64,000 nucleotides of DNA. Source: DAOUCP01 sp034432155. GTDB lineage: Bacteria > Chloroflexota > Anaerolineae > Epilineales > Epilineaceae. Below are positions 16,426-25,654 of this stretch, piece after piece. The DNA is taken from the NCBI GenBank assembly GCA_034432155.1, contig DAOUCP010000035.1:62001-126000 (forward strand), read 5' to 3'. A model generated the notes under the pieces. It was given only the letters and a program-made list of their open reading frames with translations, had not been told where the DNA came from and searched no databases. Numbering within the stretch: position 1 is the first letter of the stretch; every line of letters starts with the position of its first letter. Made by a program: the position numbers and the translations under genes.

Positions 16426-18366
16426 ATGAACACTCGACACCCTTCCACCCCTTCGGCAGCGCAGCGCTCGATCGCGCTGCTGGCCACTCTCTTCCTGGTG
16501 GGCGTCTTGGCCGTGGCGACCCCGGCCCATGCGGACGAAGGAATCACCACCGCCGCCAGCGGCACGCCGCCTATGCCAGACACCTTTTCGTTGCCGGACA
16601 CATCTGGGTCCAGCTCAGACACGGACGGCACCCCTGGTCTGAGCCTGCCGCCGGGGGCTGCCGGCCTCACCGCCGGCGGGGGAATCGAGCTTGATCCCTT
16701 GGCCAGCCACGAGGGTGAGTCGGTCAGCGGCGGTGCACCAGGGGCGCCGCTGTCCGCATCAGCTATGTTTGCTGTGGGGTCAGGGCCCCAACAGGAAGGC
16801 CTGGCTACGTCGGGCAAGGCCGGGGAGGCGCTGCCGACCACGCAGTCTCGCACGTGGACGCTCACCGGCCCATGGGACAACACGTCGTATCGCACCGGCA
16901 GGATTGTCGAAGATACGGTAGAGTACGCGTTCTTCGAGTCCCTCAACGTTACCAACGGCCAGTTGGATGCGAGGATGAAACTTCAGGTTCCACGCGAAGG
17001 CAGGGGCGTGGCTGCTCTTACCCTGGCGGCAGCCCATCGGCGGTCCTGGACAGTTCCCGAAGATGGCCTGTATACAGTGAAGTTCATCTATGGCTACAGT
17101 GACGATCTCTGGCTGAGCTATAGTGGACGACCCAAGGGCGGCGAATATGCCTTGGCCAATCTCGCTGTGTGGTATGGACTGTGTAGCCAGCCCTCCTACT
17201 GTGGTCAAGCCAGCTCGGTCGTTGATCTACGTCGCGAACACATCGCAGAAGGAGACATCGATCCTCGCGAGATCAAGATCAATCCAACATTGAAGACGGT
17301 GACCGAGTCCGCCCTGACATATCTCTTCGGAGTATCTCCTGAGGTCTCCAAAGCTGCTGCGGACGCAGTCTCCGCGATTCTCGAGTCTCTAAGGCTGTAT
17401 TCGAAGGGCAGTGCGAAAGCGGAGTTTCACAGCACCTGGTCCGAGGTTGCGATTCCGATGAGTCAGCAGGTGCGGCTCAGCCAGGGCCAGGTGGTCGAGC
17501 TGTACGTCCTGACGCTCGCCGCCGCCGAAGTCCATGGGCGCTCGGACAGCCGCGCCAATGCCGACTTCCGGTTCACGGGTGCTCCGGTGCGGGTCACCTT
17601 CACCAAAGCGGCCGAAGCACCCCAGCCACCAGCGCGACCCAGTTGTCCCGTCGGCTCCACGGCGGTGCGGTTCAGCCGTGCATCTCTGTCCGGTGGCTTT
17701 GCTCCGCCCATGGCCGCGGTCACCGGCTTCGAGCTGATTCCCCAGGCCCGGTTGGCCCGCAAGCCCACCAACCTCAGTCTCCTGGTGCGCTCGACAGCCT
17801 CGGGCGCCCAACGGGCCATGGACCTCCGCTGGAACCACGTGTTCACCGATCCGAATCCAGCATTAACCGACGACGAGTACTGGGCCAGCACCAGCCCAGA
17901 CGACCTCGTATGGACCGCCGCGCCTGGTCAGAGCATCCGGGTCTTCTCCGGCTGGGCCAAGCAGATGGCCTACGGCGTGGACGAGTGGCAGTTCTGCGTC
18001 AGCTCGGCGAGCACCCCGGCCAACTCGCCTGGCAGTGCCGTGACCGTCGAGAGCGCATGGACCACCGACCTGAACTTCGTGCCGCGCAGTTCGTTCGGGC
18101 TGCACGAGGCCATGAAGATCGTCGCCCGCGTTCGCAACGCAGCGCCCGGTCTGCTTCGCACCTGCTTCGTCTTCGACCTGCAAACGAGTGAAGGCTGGCA
18201 GCCGCGAGCGGTGGGCTGCTACGACTTGGGGCCGGCTCTGTATCGCGTGTCTCTGACCACGACCCCCGAGCAGTTCGGCGCCGGTCTGGGCATGGTGAGC
18301 TACCGCGTCCGAGCCATCTACGCGGGTGGCGAATCCTCGGCCCAGTGGACCTTCGTCGTTCGGTAG
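16426..18366 (+). CDS. Secreted protein of unknown function
   Basis: 646 residues with a textbook Sec signal (ALLATLFLVGVLAVA, cleavage after Ala-His-Ala). A Gly/Ser/Pro-rich linker to about residue 130 precedes a beta-rich region (WTLTGPWDNTSYRTGR, YTVKFIYGY), a helical segment near 285-330, and a second beta-rich half after a PAPPARPSCP hinge. Cysteines are few and paired. I do not recognise a domain. Codons between about 16900 and 17450 are visibly lower in GC than the rest of the window, hinting at transferred DNA or relaxed codon use. The start is certain: AAGGAGA lies five bases before ATG. It is preceded by the phased repeats at 16311. Confidence 0.75.
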   Translation: MNTRHPSTPSAAQRSIALLATLFLVGVLAVATPAHADEGITTAASGTPPMPDTFSLPDTSGSSSDTDGTPGLSLPPGAAGLTAGGGIELDPLASHEGESVSGGAPGAPLSASAMFAVGSGPQQEGLATSGKAGEALPTTQSRTWTLTGPWDNTSYRTGRIVEDTVEYAFFESLNVTNGQLDARMKLQVPREGRGVAALTLAAAHRRSWTVPEDGLYTVKFIYGYSDDLWLSYSGRPKGGEYALANLAVWYGLCSQPSYCGQASSVVDLRREHIAEGDIDPREIKINPTLKTVTESALTYLFGVSPEVSKAAADAVSAILESLRLYSKGSAKAEFHSTWSEVAIPMSQQVRLSQGQVVELYVLTLAAAEVHGRSDSRANADFRFTGAPVRVTFTKAAEAPQPPARPSCPVGSTAVRFSRASLSGGFAPPMAAVTGFELIPQARLARKPTNLSLLVRSTASGAQRAMDLRWNHVFTDPNPALTDDEYWASTSPDDLVWTAAPGQSIRVFSGWAKQMAYGVDEWQFCVSSASTPANSPGSAVTVESAWTTDLNFVPRSSFGLHEAMKIVARVRNAAPGLLRTCFVFDLQTSEGWQPRAVGCYDLGPALYRVSLTTTPEQFGAGLGMVSYRVRAIYAGGESSAQWTFVVR

Positions 18367-18521
18367 ACCGATCCCTCAGGGCTCGGCCGCGCCCGGTGGG
18401 GCCGCCATCTCGGCTGGCCCCATCGCTTGCGGTTGGGCAGAAGGCGGCGACCGTCGCCATGGTGGGGGCCCCATGGTCGCGCCTCGTGTTCCAGTGGTCA
18501 ATGCCAGCCGTCCTCTGTGCC

Positions 18522-19247
18522 TCACCCTCCGCCAGCCGATGGACTGCTCAGCCGCGCCGCGGCCAACTCGTCAAGAACCATCTCCAGGCGTCGCCGTTCG
18601 GCCGGCTTGAGGACGGGCAGCCGCTGGTCTCGGAGCCAGGCGCGCAAGCCGTCGGCTCGGACCACCGCCACGTCGGGATCCGAGATCGAGAGCACTATCC
18701 GCGGCTGACTGAATACCGAGAGCAGCAACACCGGCACCGAGGTCAATTCCGGGGCCCGTCGTTGGATTTCCTCGGCCAGCAGCCGGGCATCGGCTTCCAG
18801 CCACCGCTTCGGGCTGCGCAGCGGCCGACGTCCGAAGGCCAGCAGCCGCTGGCCCAGAGGCCGTACCTCACGCCACTGCGAGCCGCGGATGGCCACCGGT
18901 CCATCGGCGTGGTGAACAGCCACAGCGACCAGGCCCCAAGGCGCCAACAGAACGTGATCGGCCGGCAGAACCCAGTGGTAGAGCGCGTAGCCCCGGCTGG
19001 CGGACTTGAGCGCCTCATCCAGAACGGTGTCGGGCCGTGGTGTTCGGAGCCAGGTGTCGGACAGCCAAAGGCCCGCCCAGCTGAACATCGAGCCCAGGAC
19101 GAGCGCGCCGTACGCCAGGGGCAGGGCTCGGGGCCCTTGCAGGCTGGCCACCAGCCCGGCGGCCAGCACCAGAAAGCCTACCACCGAGGCGCCCAGTGCC
19201 TGCTGCCGGCGACGCCGCAGGAGCCGATGGTGGGTGGTGACCTTCAC
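18522..19247 (-). CDS. Membrane-anchored protein of unknown function coupled to plsX
   Basis: 241 residues. Arg-rich start, two hydrophobic segments (about 20-40 and 45-65), then a soluble domain with VLPADHVLLAPWGLVAVAV and an IRGSQW turn. That layout weakly recalls NERD-type nuclease-related domains, but no catalytic residues can be assigned. GTG 19247 overlaps the plsX stop (GTGA), so it is translationally coupled. The association suggests an envelope or lipid context only. Confidence 0.6.
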   Translation of the reverse strand: MKVTTHHRLLRRRRQQALGASVVGFLVLAAGLVASLQGPRALPLAYGALVLGSMFSWAGLWLSDTWLRTPRPDTVLDEALKSASRGYALYHWVLPADHVLLAPWGLVAVAVHHADGPVAIRGSQWREVRPLGQRLLAFGRRPLRSPKRWLEADARLLAEEIQRRAPELTSVPVLLLSVFSQPRIVLSISDPDVAVVRADGLRAWLRDQRLPVLKPAERRRLEMVLDELAAARLSSPSAGGG

Positions 19248-20272
19248 CCGACACTCACCCGCGCGGCCTCTTCGGCACCAGCGGCTGCCGCTACCCGCCG
19301 CTGAATCGCGCCCACGAGGTCACGCTCGACGCAGCGCGCCGCCACCCAAACCGCCGAGCGAACTGTCTCAGCGTCCGACCGGCCGTGACCAATCACCATC
19401 ACCCCTCTGGCTCCCAGCAGGATTGCCCCGCCATAGGACCGGTAGCTGATGCGCCGCCGCATGCGCCGCAGGGCGGGCAGCATCAACAAGGCGCCGACTG
19501 CCGACGCAGGATCGCGACGCGCTTCCTGCGTCAGCATTTGTTGCACCAGCGCGCCGGCACCCTCAGCGAATTTGACGAGCACGTTGCCGGTGAACCCGTC
19601 GGTCACCGCCACATCCACGTTGCCCAGAGGAATGTCCTGGCCTTCAATGTTGCCGACGAAGTTCAGGTCGGCAGCCTCCAGGAGCGGCAGCGCCCTCTGA
19701 ATCACCGAGTTGCCCTTGCCTCGCTCCTCGCCGATCGTCAGCAGGCCAATCCGCGGCTGGCAGATGCCCAACACGTGCTCGGCGTAAGCCGCACCCATGA
19801 TGGCGAATTGCAGCAGGAACACCGGCTGAACCTCGGCGTTGGCGCCGATGTCGATGAGCACACAGGGTCCGCGGCGCGCCGGGAAAGGCGTGGCCAGCGC
19901 CGGCCGCCGCACCCCCGGACTTCGCCCCAAGCGCAACAGCGCCGCAGCGTGGCCCGCGCCGGTGTGGCCCATGGTGACCACCGCCGCCGCTTCCTGATGG
20001 CGCACCAGAATGGCCGCTCGGGAGATGGAGCTGTCGGGCAGTTGCCGCACCGCCTGGGCGGGCGCCACCTCATCCATGGGAACCACGTCGGCCGCGTCGA
20101 CGACTGCGATATCGAGGCCCCGAGTATTGAGGCGGCCGAGAATGGCCTCGATCTCGGTCCGACGGCCGACCAGGGCGATTCCGATGCCGTGTTGGCGAGC
20201 CGCCCGAACGGCGCCATCGACAACGACGCGCGGCCCATGATCGCCTCCCATGGCGTCGACAGCAATCCGCAT
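19244..20272 (-). CDS. plsX: Phosphate acyltransferase PlsX
   Basis: 342 residues. It converts acyl-ACP to acyl-phosphate for phosphatidic acid synthesis. The N-terminus MRIAVDAMGGDHGP is diagnostic, followed by GHTGAGHAAALL, VLIDIGAN, GLLTIGEE and VAVTDGFTGNVLVKFAEG in the order expected. ATG 20272 is chosen because it starts this conserved strand; the open frame runs 107 codons further without family sequence. No Shine-Dalgarno is present and a -10 box ends only nine bases upstream, so the mRNA may be leaderless. Confidence 0.95.
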   Translation of the reverse strand: MRIAVDAMGGDHGPRVVVDGAVRAARQHGIGIALVGRRTEIEAILGRLNTRGLDIAVVDAADVVPMDEVAPAQAVRQLPDSSISRAAILVRHQEAAAVVTMGHTGAGHAAALLRLGRSPGVRRPALATPFPARRGPCVLIDIGANAEVQPVFLLQFAIMGAAYAEHVLGICQPRIGLLTIGEERGKGNSVIQRALPLLEAADLNFVGNIEGQDIPLGNVDVAVTDGFTGNVLVKFAEGAGALVQQMLTQEARRDPASAVGALLMLPALRRMRRRISYRSYGGAILLGARGVMVIGHGRSDAETVRSAVWVAARCVERDLVGAIQRRVAAAAGAEEAARVSVG

Positions 20273-20280
20273 GGCGGGCG

Positions 20281-20286
20281 ATTGTA
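20281..20286 (-). promoter_or_regulatory. -10 box TACAAT just before plsX
   Basis: Minus-strand TACAAT from 20286 to 20281 predicts transcription starting within a few bases of the plsX ATG at 20272. No clear -35. Confidence 0.4.
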
Positions 20287-20344
20287 GCACCCCGAGGCTC
20301 CCAGGCGCCGAGCGCGCCGCAACGCGAGCCACCAGGGAGCCGTC

Positions 20345-20350
20345 TATACT
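20345..20350 (+). promoter_or_regulatory. -10 box TATACT before the 20363 gene
   Basis: TATACT at 20345-20350 is followed by GGAGA and ATG at 20363. This is the best evidence that the 20363 frame is a real gene. Confidence 0.45.
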
Positions 20351-20362
20351 TGGAGACGAGCC

Positions 20363-21214
20363 ATGGCGATGCGCTGCAGTGGGCCGAGGGGTGAGGCACG
20401 CGCTCGGCGGTGGACGCTGGCCCGGGCCGTCGGCCAGTTGGTCGCTGTCTGCGGCTTGGCCGCCAGCCCGTCGGGCGAAGGGCGTGCCGTCATCGCCCGA
20501 CCGACCCCGGGCGTGTGGCCGGTGAGCCAGCGCCCCACCGCCGCTCCCGTCAGAGTTGGGAGCCAGCGTCGTCTCGCGGTCGACGGCTGGCAAGCCGGGG
20601 CGCCCCGCCGCCTCGCCCAGGAGACGCCGCCGGCGACGCCGGTCGTCGATCCCGACCCGACGGAAAGCTCGCCAGGCCCATCACTGGCCTTGCCCTTGGT
20701 GGGCAACAGCCTGGATCCGCTGGCTCCCGGACCGGTCCTGTCGCAAGCGCAAGGCTACGTCGCGCCGCTGGAACCCTTAGGCCGAACCGCCTGTGCACCG
20801 GCCACCCACGTCCTCGTGGACCGCCCTCTCGGAGCACTTGCACCGCAGGCGATCGCCGTCTTGTACCGCGACAGTTCCGATCCGAACACCAACCTCGATT
20901 TTCACATCGGCCTGTCCGTGACAGTCACGGGTGTCGAGACCCTCGCCCCTCCGGCTTGCCGTGTCATCACGAGCCGGTCCATCGGCGTTCGCCGCGTCGA
21001 GCCGCTGGAGCTACCGCCCGGCGGGCTGGCTGGCCGGGAATCGATGGCTGCCGCGACCGCCGGCGGGCTGGCAGGCCGGACAGAGGTCCGTGCCGCGACT
21101 GTCCAGCAGGCTGGCAGGCCGGACAGAGGTGCGTGCCGCGACCGCCCACCCGAATGCGCACTACCGCCTCGCCGCAGCGCGGACACGGCTGGCCCGTGCG
21201 TCGGAAGACATTGA
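20363..21214 (+). CDS. Hypothetical protein, convergent with and overlapping mutM
   Basis: 283 residues, not recognised. The N-terminus has a short hydrophobic stretch (VGQLVAVCGLAAS) after Arg-rich residues, a poor signal peptide at best. A Pro/Arg-rich region follows, then a more ordered part around residues 105-210 (LALPLVGNSLDPLAPGPV, NLDFHIGLSVTVTGVE). From 20967 on it runs antisense to mutM through a tandem repeat and becomes Arg/Ala-rich, so the natural C-terminus may have been lost. The -10 box, GGAGA and ATG support the start. Confidence in the gene is moderate, in its 3' end low. Confidence 0.45.
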   Translation: MAMRCSGPRGEARARRWTLARAVGQLVAVCGLAASPSGEGRAVIARPTPGVWPVSQRPTAAPVRVGSQRRLAVDGWQAGAPRRLAQETPPATPVVDPDPTESSPGPSLALPLVGNSLDPLAPGPVLSQAQGYVAPLEPLGRTACAPATHVLVDRPLGALAPQAIAVLYRDSSDPNTNLDFHIGLSVTVTGVETLAPPACRVITSRSIGVRRVEPLELPPGGLAGRESMAAATAGGLAGRTEVRAATVQQAGRPDRGACRDRPPECALPPRRSADTAGPCVGRH

Positions 21215-21920
21215 GGGTACCCTGCATCTCGCCTGGATTGCCGGTGAGGTCCCGGAAGCCGCCATCGGCCAGGGTCGTGCCACGAGCCGCCACGGCGCGA
21301 CGCAGGACGGTGCGAATGGCCCGATGCAGACGAGCTGTCTCATCCGCCGTCAAGCTATCGGCGGTGCGCAGTGGATGCAGCCGAGCGAGCCATAGCGACT
21401 CGTCGGCACAGATGTTGCCAATCCCGGCGATCACGGACTGGTTGAGGAGTAGCGATTTCAGCCGGCCGCGCCGCCGCCGCAGGCAGCACTGCAGCCGCTG
21501 CCGCGTGAAGTCGGCCGCCAGAGGCTCCGGACCGAGGGGACCAAGCACCGAGGTCGGATCGGCCACCAGGTAGACCCGTCCGAACTTGCGTGGATCGCGA
21601 AGCCGCAATTCGGCGCCATCGTCCAGCAGTAGGATGGTATGGACATGCCGGTCCGCCGGCTGGGCGCCCGGGGCCAGCACCAGGCGGCCACTCATCTTCA
21701 GGTGCACCAGCAGCCAGTCATCGTCCAGACGGATGGCCAGGTACTTGCCGCGCCGGCCGAGCTGGCGCACCCGCTGACCACGGATCCGCTCTCCCAGCTC
21801 GGCGGGCGTATTCCGCGGTAACTGCGCCGGCCAGTCGCACCAGGCACCACGAAAGATGCGCCCCGCGAGGAGGGGTGCCAGGTCACGGGCGTAGGTTTCG
21901 ACTTCGGGCAATTCAGGCAC
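20967..21920 (-). CDS. mutM: Formamidopyrimidine-DNA glycosylase (Fpg/MutM) with repeat-derived tail
   Basis: 317 residues. It excises oxidised purines (8-oxoG) and nicks the strand. The start must be GTG 21920, because the mature enzyme needs Pro as first residue: Met-PELPEVETYARDL. Also seen are GKYLAIRL, the HLKMSGRL Lys, the helix-two-turn-helix NQSVIAGIGNICADESLW, and a zinc finger CPRC...CPAC. Normal proteins end a few residues after the finger. Here about 40 extra residues (HGPLSGLPARR and similar) are encoded by 42/43-bp repeats and by antisense of the facing gene. The catalytic part is complete. Confidence 0.93.
   Translation of the reverse strand: MPELPEVETYARDLAPLLAGRIFRGAWCDWPAQLPRNTPAELGERIRGQRVRQLGRRGKYLAIRLDDDWLLVHLKMSGRLVLAPGAQPADRHVHTILLLDDGAELRLRDPRKFGRVYLVADPTSVLGPLGPEPLAADFTRQRLQCCLRRRRGRLKSLLLNQSVIAGIGNICADESLWLARLHPLRTADSLTADETARLHRAIRTVLRRAVAARGTTLADGGFRDLTGNPGEMQGTLNVFRRTGQPCPRCGEAVVRIRVGGRGTHLCPACQPAGQSRHGPLSGLPARRRSRQPSIPGQPARRAVAPAARRGERRWTGS
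21024..21150. repeat. 42/43-bp tandem repeat, 3 copies, at the mutM 3' end
   Basis: Units start at 21024, 21066 and 21109 with the shared ggctggc(a/t)ggccgg core. The 43-bp step shifts the frame between copies. The array lies in both the mutM tail and the end of the facing hypothetical gene. Confidence 0.8.
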
Positions 21921-22059
21921 TTCTGGACTCTCAGGCGATGGCAACAGGGTACGAAGCCGATGGCGACTCGCGTTCCCGATGCCGGCGAATCCTAGGCAGG
22001 CGCCGAGAGGCCGCCAAGTCCTGCCGGCAGCCTCAGCTGCCCGAACGCCCGTTCGCTGA

Positions 22060-22065
22060 TATAAT
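22060..22065 (+). promoter_or_regulatory. -10 box TATAAT for dnaE
   Basis: Perfect TATAAT at 22060-22065, with a weak CTGCCC 17 bases upstream. It overlaps the in-frame ATG at 22064, so translation must begin at 22082, about ten bases after the predicted start site. Confidence 0.6.
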
Positions 22066-22081
22066 GGCCGCCACCGTCGTC

Positions 22082-25000
22082 ATGGCCAGCTTCACCCACC
22101 TCCACGTGCACAGTGAGTACAGCCTGCTCGACGGCCTCATCCGCCTGCCCGAGTTGGCTCGCGAGGCCAGGCAGGCGGGCTTCCCGGCGTTGGCGTTGAC
22201 CGATCATGGCGTTATGTATGGCGCAGCGCGCTTTTACCACGAGGCACAAGAGGCCGGCATCAAGCCCATCCTTGGCTGCGAGCTGTATGTGGCACGCCGT
22301 CTGCGCACCGACCGTCACCCGACCCGCGATCGGCGGAGCTTCCACCTCACGGTGCTGGCCGAGAACGAGACCGGTTACCGCAACCTGTTGCAGTTGGTCA
22401 GTCGCGCCCAGCTCGAGGGCTTCTACTACAAACCCCGCGTTGATCGCGAGCTCGTGCAGCGGTACGCCGAGGGTCTCGTTGTCCTATCCGGTTGCTTGCA
22501 GGGTGAGCTGCCCCAGGCTCTGAAGGACGGCGATGAGGCAACCGCTCGCCAGACCCTCGCCTGGTATCGAGATGTATTCGGCGATCGCTACTACCTGGAG
22601 TTGCAGGACCACAACCTGGACGAGCTAGCAACGGTCAACCGCGGCCTCTTGGCACTGGCGCGGGAGTTCGAGGTGCCCCTTGTCGCCACCAACGACGTCC
22701 ACTACCTCCGCGCCACGGACGTGGACGCCCACGAGGTGCTCATCCAGTTGCAGTGGAAGTCCACAACCCAGGGACGCGAACGGCGCGGCTACGGCCCGAC
22801 CTATCACCTGCGGTCCGCCGACGAGATGGCGGCCTTGTTCGGCCACGTGCCGGAAGCGCTGGCGAACACCATGGTCATTGCCGAGCGCTGCAACGTCGAT
22901 CTGCGCTTTGGGGAGCGCCGGCTGCCCGACTTTCCGCTGCCCGAGGGTCAAACGGCGGACAGCTATCTGCGACAGCTCTGCGAAGCAGGCGCCATGGAGC
23001 GCTACGGCGCGGTCAGCGAGGTCATTCGCGAGCGCCTGGATCGGGAACTGGCCACCATTGCCGCCATGGGCTTCGCAACCTACTTCCTGATCGTCTGGGA
23101 CCTTTGTCGGCACGCTCGTGAACGCGGCATTTGGTACAACGTGCGCGGCAGCGGCGCCGGGTCCGTCGTCGCCTACGCGTTGCGCATCGCCAATATCGAT
23201 CCCCTGGCCCACGGACTGATCTTCGAGCGGTTCTTGAACCCCGCCCGGGTGTCCATGCCCGACATCGATCTCGACCTGGCCGATGATCAGCGCGACGAGC
23301 TGATTCGCTACGCCCACGAACGGTACGGCCAGGATCATGTCGCTCAGATCATCACCTTCGGCACCCTGGGGGCACGAGCCGCAATCCGAGACGCCGGCCG
23401 GGCACTCGAACTGCCGCTCAGTTTGGTGGATCGCATCGCCCGTATGATCCCAGCCATCCCGGGCAAGCCATGCTCCCTCGATCAGGTGCTGACGCCGGCG
23501 GCGGCCGACGACGAAGACAGCTTCTTCAGCGCCGAACTGGCCGAAGCAGTGCATTCGGATCCCGATGTTCGACGCCTGGTGGAGAGCGCCCGCAGCCTCG
23601 AAGGCCTGGCGCGCCATGCCTCCACCCACGCTGCCGGCGTGGTGATCACTGACCGGCCAATCATCGAGTACCTGCCCCTGCACCGCTCCACACACGGCGA
23701 GGGGGATCGATCGGGCCTGCCGGTGACCCAGTACGCCATGAAGGACATCGAGCGCCTGGGCCTGTTGAAGATCGACTTCCTCGGGCTCTCGACCCTCACC
23801 GTGCTGCGCCGGGCCGCCGAGCTGGTGGCCGAGCACCATGGGGTGTCCATCCGCTTGGAGAGCATACCGTTGGATGACCCGGCCATCTACGAGCTCTTGG
23901 GAAGTGGCAACGTGACCGGCGTTTTCCAGGTGGAAAGCGCGGGCATGCGCCAGATGCTCCGCGAGATGCAGCCGCGAGCCTTCGAGCACGTGACGGCAGC
24001 GCTGGCGCTGTACCGTCCCGGGCCGATGCGCTTCATTCCCGACTACATCCGCCGCATGCACGGCCAGGAGGAAGTCACGTACCTGCACCCGGCGCTCGTG
24101 CCCATCCTTGCGGAAACGTACGGCATTCTCATCTACCAGGAGCAAATCATCCGCATCGCCCAGGAGCTGGCCGGCTACGAGCCCGGCAAGGCAGACCTGA
24201 TCCGCCGCGCGGTCGGCAAGAAGAACCAGGCTGAGCTACTGAAGCATCATGACGCCTTCGTCGAGGGGGCAACCGAGCGCGGCATCGAGCGCCAGGATGC
24301 GGAGCGGATCTTCGAGTTGATCACCAAGTTCGCCCGTTACGGCTTCAACAAGGCGCACGCCGCCGACTACGCCATGATCGTCTGTCAGACGGCGTGGTTC
24401 AAGGCCCGCTACCCGATCGAGTACATGACGGCGCTCTTGTCCGTGGACCGCCACAATACCGACAAGGTGGCCCTGATTGCCACGGACTGTGCCACCAACG
24501 GCATCCGCATCCTGCCGCCAGACGTCAACCAGAGCCAGCTGGACTTTACTGTTGAGGCACTTCCCCACGATGGCTCCGCTGAGCCGCGCCGGGCAATCCG
24601 CTTTGGCCTGGGGGCCATCAAGAACGTAGGCGACGCCGGCGCGCAAGCCATCCTCGCCGGTCGTGGCGACAGGCCGTTCGCCAATCTTGACGACCTCTGC
24701 CGCCGCGTCGATCTCCGCGCCATCGGCAAGCGCGCCCTGGAGCCGCTCGTACGGGCTGGCGCGCTTGACTGCCTTGGCAGTCGCGACGGCATTCTGGAGC
24801 TCTTGGACCGCATCATCAGCCTAAGTGACACCTACCATCACGCCAGCGCGGTGGGTCAGATGTCCCTGTTTGGCGATGAGATCGCGCCGGCACTCCCCTC
24901 GTTGCTCCCCGAGATCACAAAAGGCCCGGGCGATGTTCGCCAGCACCTGCAGTGGGAAAAGGAGCTCACCGGGCTCTACCTCTCCGACCATCCCCTCCAT

Positions 25001-25654
25001 CGGGTGGCGGCTGCCCTGCCGCAGGACGTCACGGTGTTCCTCGGCGACATCGAACGCAGTCTCGCAGGGACGGTGGTCACCTTCGCTGGCATGGTCACGG
25101 CGGTTCGGACACTCACCACCAAGCGCGGCGATCTTATGGCCTTCGTCGTTGTCGAGGACCTGAACGGCAGCGTCGAGCTGACGGTCTTTCCGCGCGTCTA
25201 CGAGGCCACCAAGGACCTCTGGCGACCAGACGTCCTCGTCCTGGTGCGCGGCAAGGTCGAACCACGAGAGGACCGCCTCCAGGTGGTGGTGGCCAGTGCC
25301 CAGTCCTACGCGCCGGATTCGCTCGCCGAGGTGGAGGAACCCGGCGCCAGCCAGTCGGCTGAGCCAGCCCAACGACCGCTAGGGCAGTACCGTCTTTCCG
25401 TCACTGTGCCTCGAACGGCGGACGATTCCCAGGACCTGTCCCGTCTCGAGGAGATCTTCCGCCTGCTCACCAGCTTTCGGGGCCAAGACCGCTTCGCCCT
25501 GGTGGTCCCACGGGCCGAGGGCATGGTCGAGCTGGAATTCCCGAACGCCTCGACGCGCTACTGCGTCGCCCTGGTCCAGGAGCTGCAGCGCCTCGTGGGG
25601 GCAGGCGCCGTGCAGGTCACCCACGTCGCACACGGAAGGGAGAACGGTCCATGA
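22082..25654 (+). CDS. dnaE: DNA polymerase III alpha subunit (DnaE)
   Basis: 1190 residues, replicative polymerase. A PHP domain (HLHVHSEYSLLDG, LTDHGVMYG) occupies about 1-210. The palm follows with the catalytic aspartates in MPDIDLDL (Asp394, Asp396), then VRGSGAGSVVAYAL, the YGFNKAHAADYA helix, a helix-hairpin-helix stretch near 850-880, the beta-clamp-like motif QMSLFG near 927, and an OB fold near 990-1070 (VTFAGMVTAVRTLTTKRG). The His/Asp-rich PHP motifs seem intact, so proofreading by PHP is possible. It overlaps the next gene by ATGA. Confidence 0.96.
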   Translation: MASFTHLHVHSEYSLLDGLIRLPELAREARQAGFPALALTDHGVMYGAARFYHEAQEAGIKPILGCELYVARRLRTDRHPTRDRRSFHLTVLAENETGYRNLLQLVSRAQLEGFYYKPRVDRELVQRYAEGLVVLSGCLQGELPQALKDGDEATARQTLAWYRDVFGDRYYLELQDHNLDELATVNRGLLALAREFEVPLVATNDVHYLRATDVDAHEVLIQLQWKSTTQGRERRGYGPTYHLRSADEMAALFGHVPEALANTMVIAERCNVDLRFGERRLPDFPLPEGQTADSYLRQLCEAGAMERYGAVSEVIRERLDRELATIAAMGFATYFLIVWDLCRHARERGIWYNVRGSGAGSVVAYALRIANIDPLAHGLIFERFLNPARVSMPDIDLDLADDQRDELIRYAHERYGQDHVAQIITFGTLGARAAIRDAGRALELPLSLVDRIARMIPAIPGKPCSLDQVLTPAAADDEDSFFSAELAEAVHSDPDVRRLVESARSLEGLARHASTHAAGVVITDRPIIEYLPLHRSTHGEGDRSGLPVTQYAMKDIERLGLLKIDFLGLSTLTVLRRAAELVAEHHGVSIRLESIPLDDPAIYELLGSGNVTGVFQVESAGMRQMLREMQPRAFEHVTAALALYRPGPMRFIPDYIRRMHGQEEVTYLHPALVPILAETYGILIYQEQIIRIAQELAGYEPGKADLIRRAVGKKNQAELLKHHDAFVEGATERGIERQDAERIFELITKFARYGFNKAHAADYAMIVCQTAWFKARYPIEYMTALLSVDRHNTDKVALIATDCATNGIRILPPDVNQSQLDFTVEALPHDGSAEPRRAIRFGLGAIKNVGDAGAQAILAGRGDRPFANLDDLCRRVDLRAIGKRALEPLVRAGALDCLGSRDGILELLDRIISLSDTYHHASAVGQMSLFGDEIAPALPSLLPEITKGPGDVRQHLQWEKELTGLYLSDHPLHRVAAALPQDVTVFLGDIERSLAGTVVTFAGMVTAVRTLTTKRGDLMAFVVVEDLNGSVELTVFPRVYEATKDLWRPDVLVLVRGKVEPREDRLQVVVASAQSYAPDSLAEVEEPGASQSAEPAQRPLGQYRLSVTVPRTADDSQDLSRLEEIFRLLTSFRGQDRFALVVPRAEGMVELEFPNASTRYCVALVQELQRLVGAGAVQVTHVAHGRENGP

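Noticed and set aside
18440..18485. Hairpin around CCATGG between the convergent genes at 18366 and 18522
   Set aside because: Two palindromic CCATGG sites and short GCGACC/GGTCGC arms exist, but stems are broken and no T tract follows.
22625..24145. 506-codon minus-strand frame inside dnaE
   Set aside because: Antisense to the conserved polymerase palm; no family features, no promoter or ribosome site.
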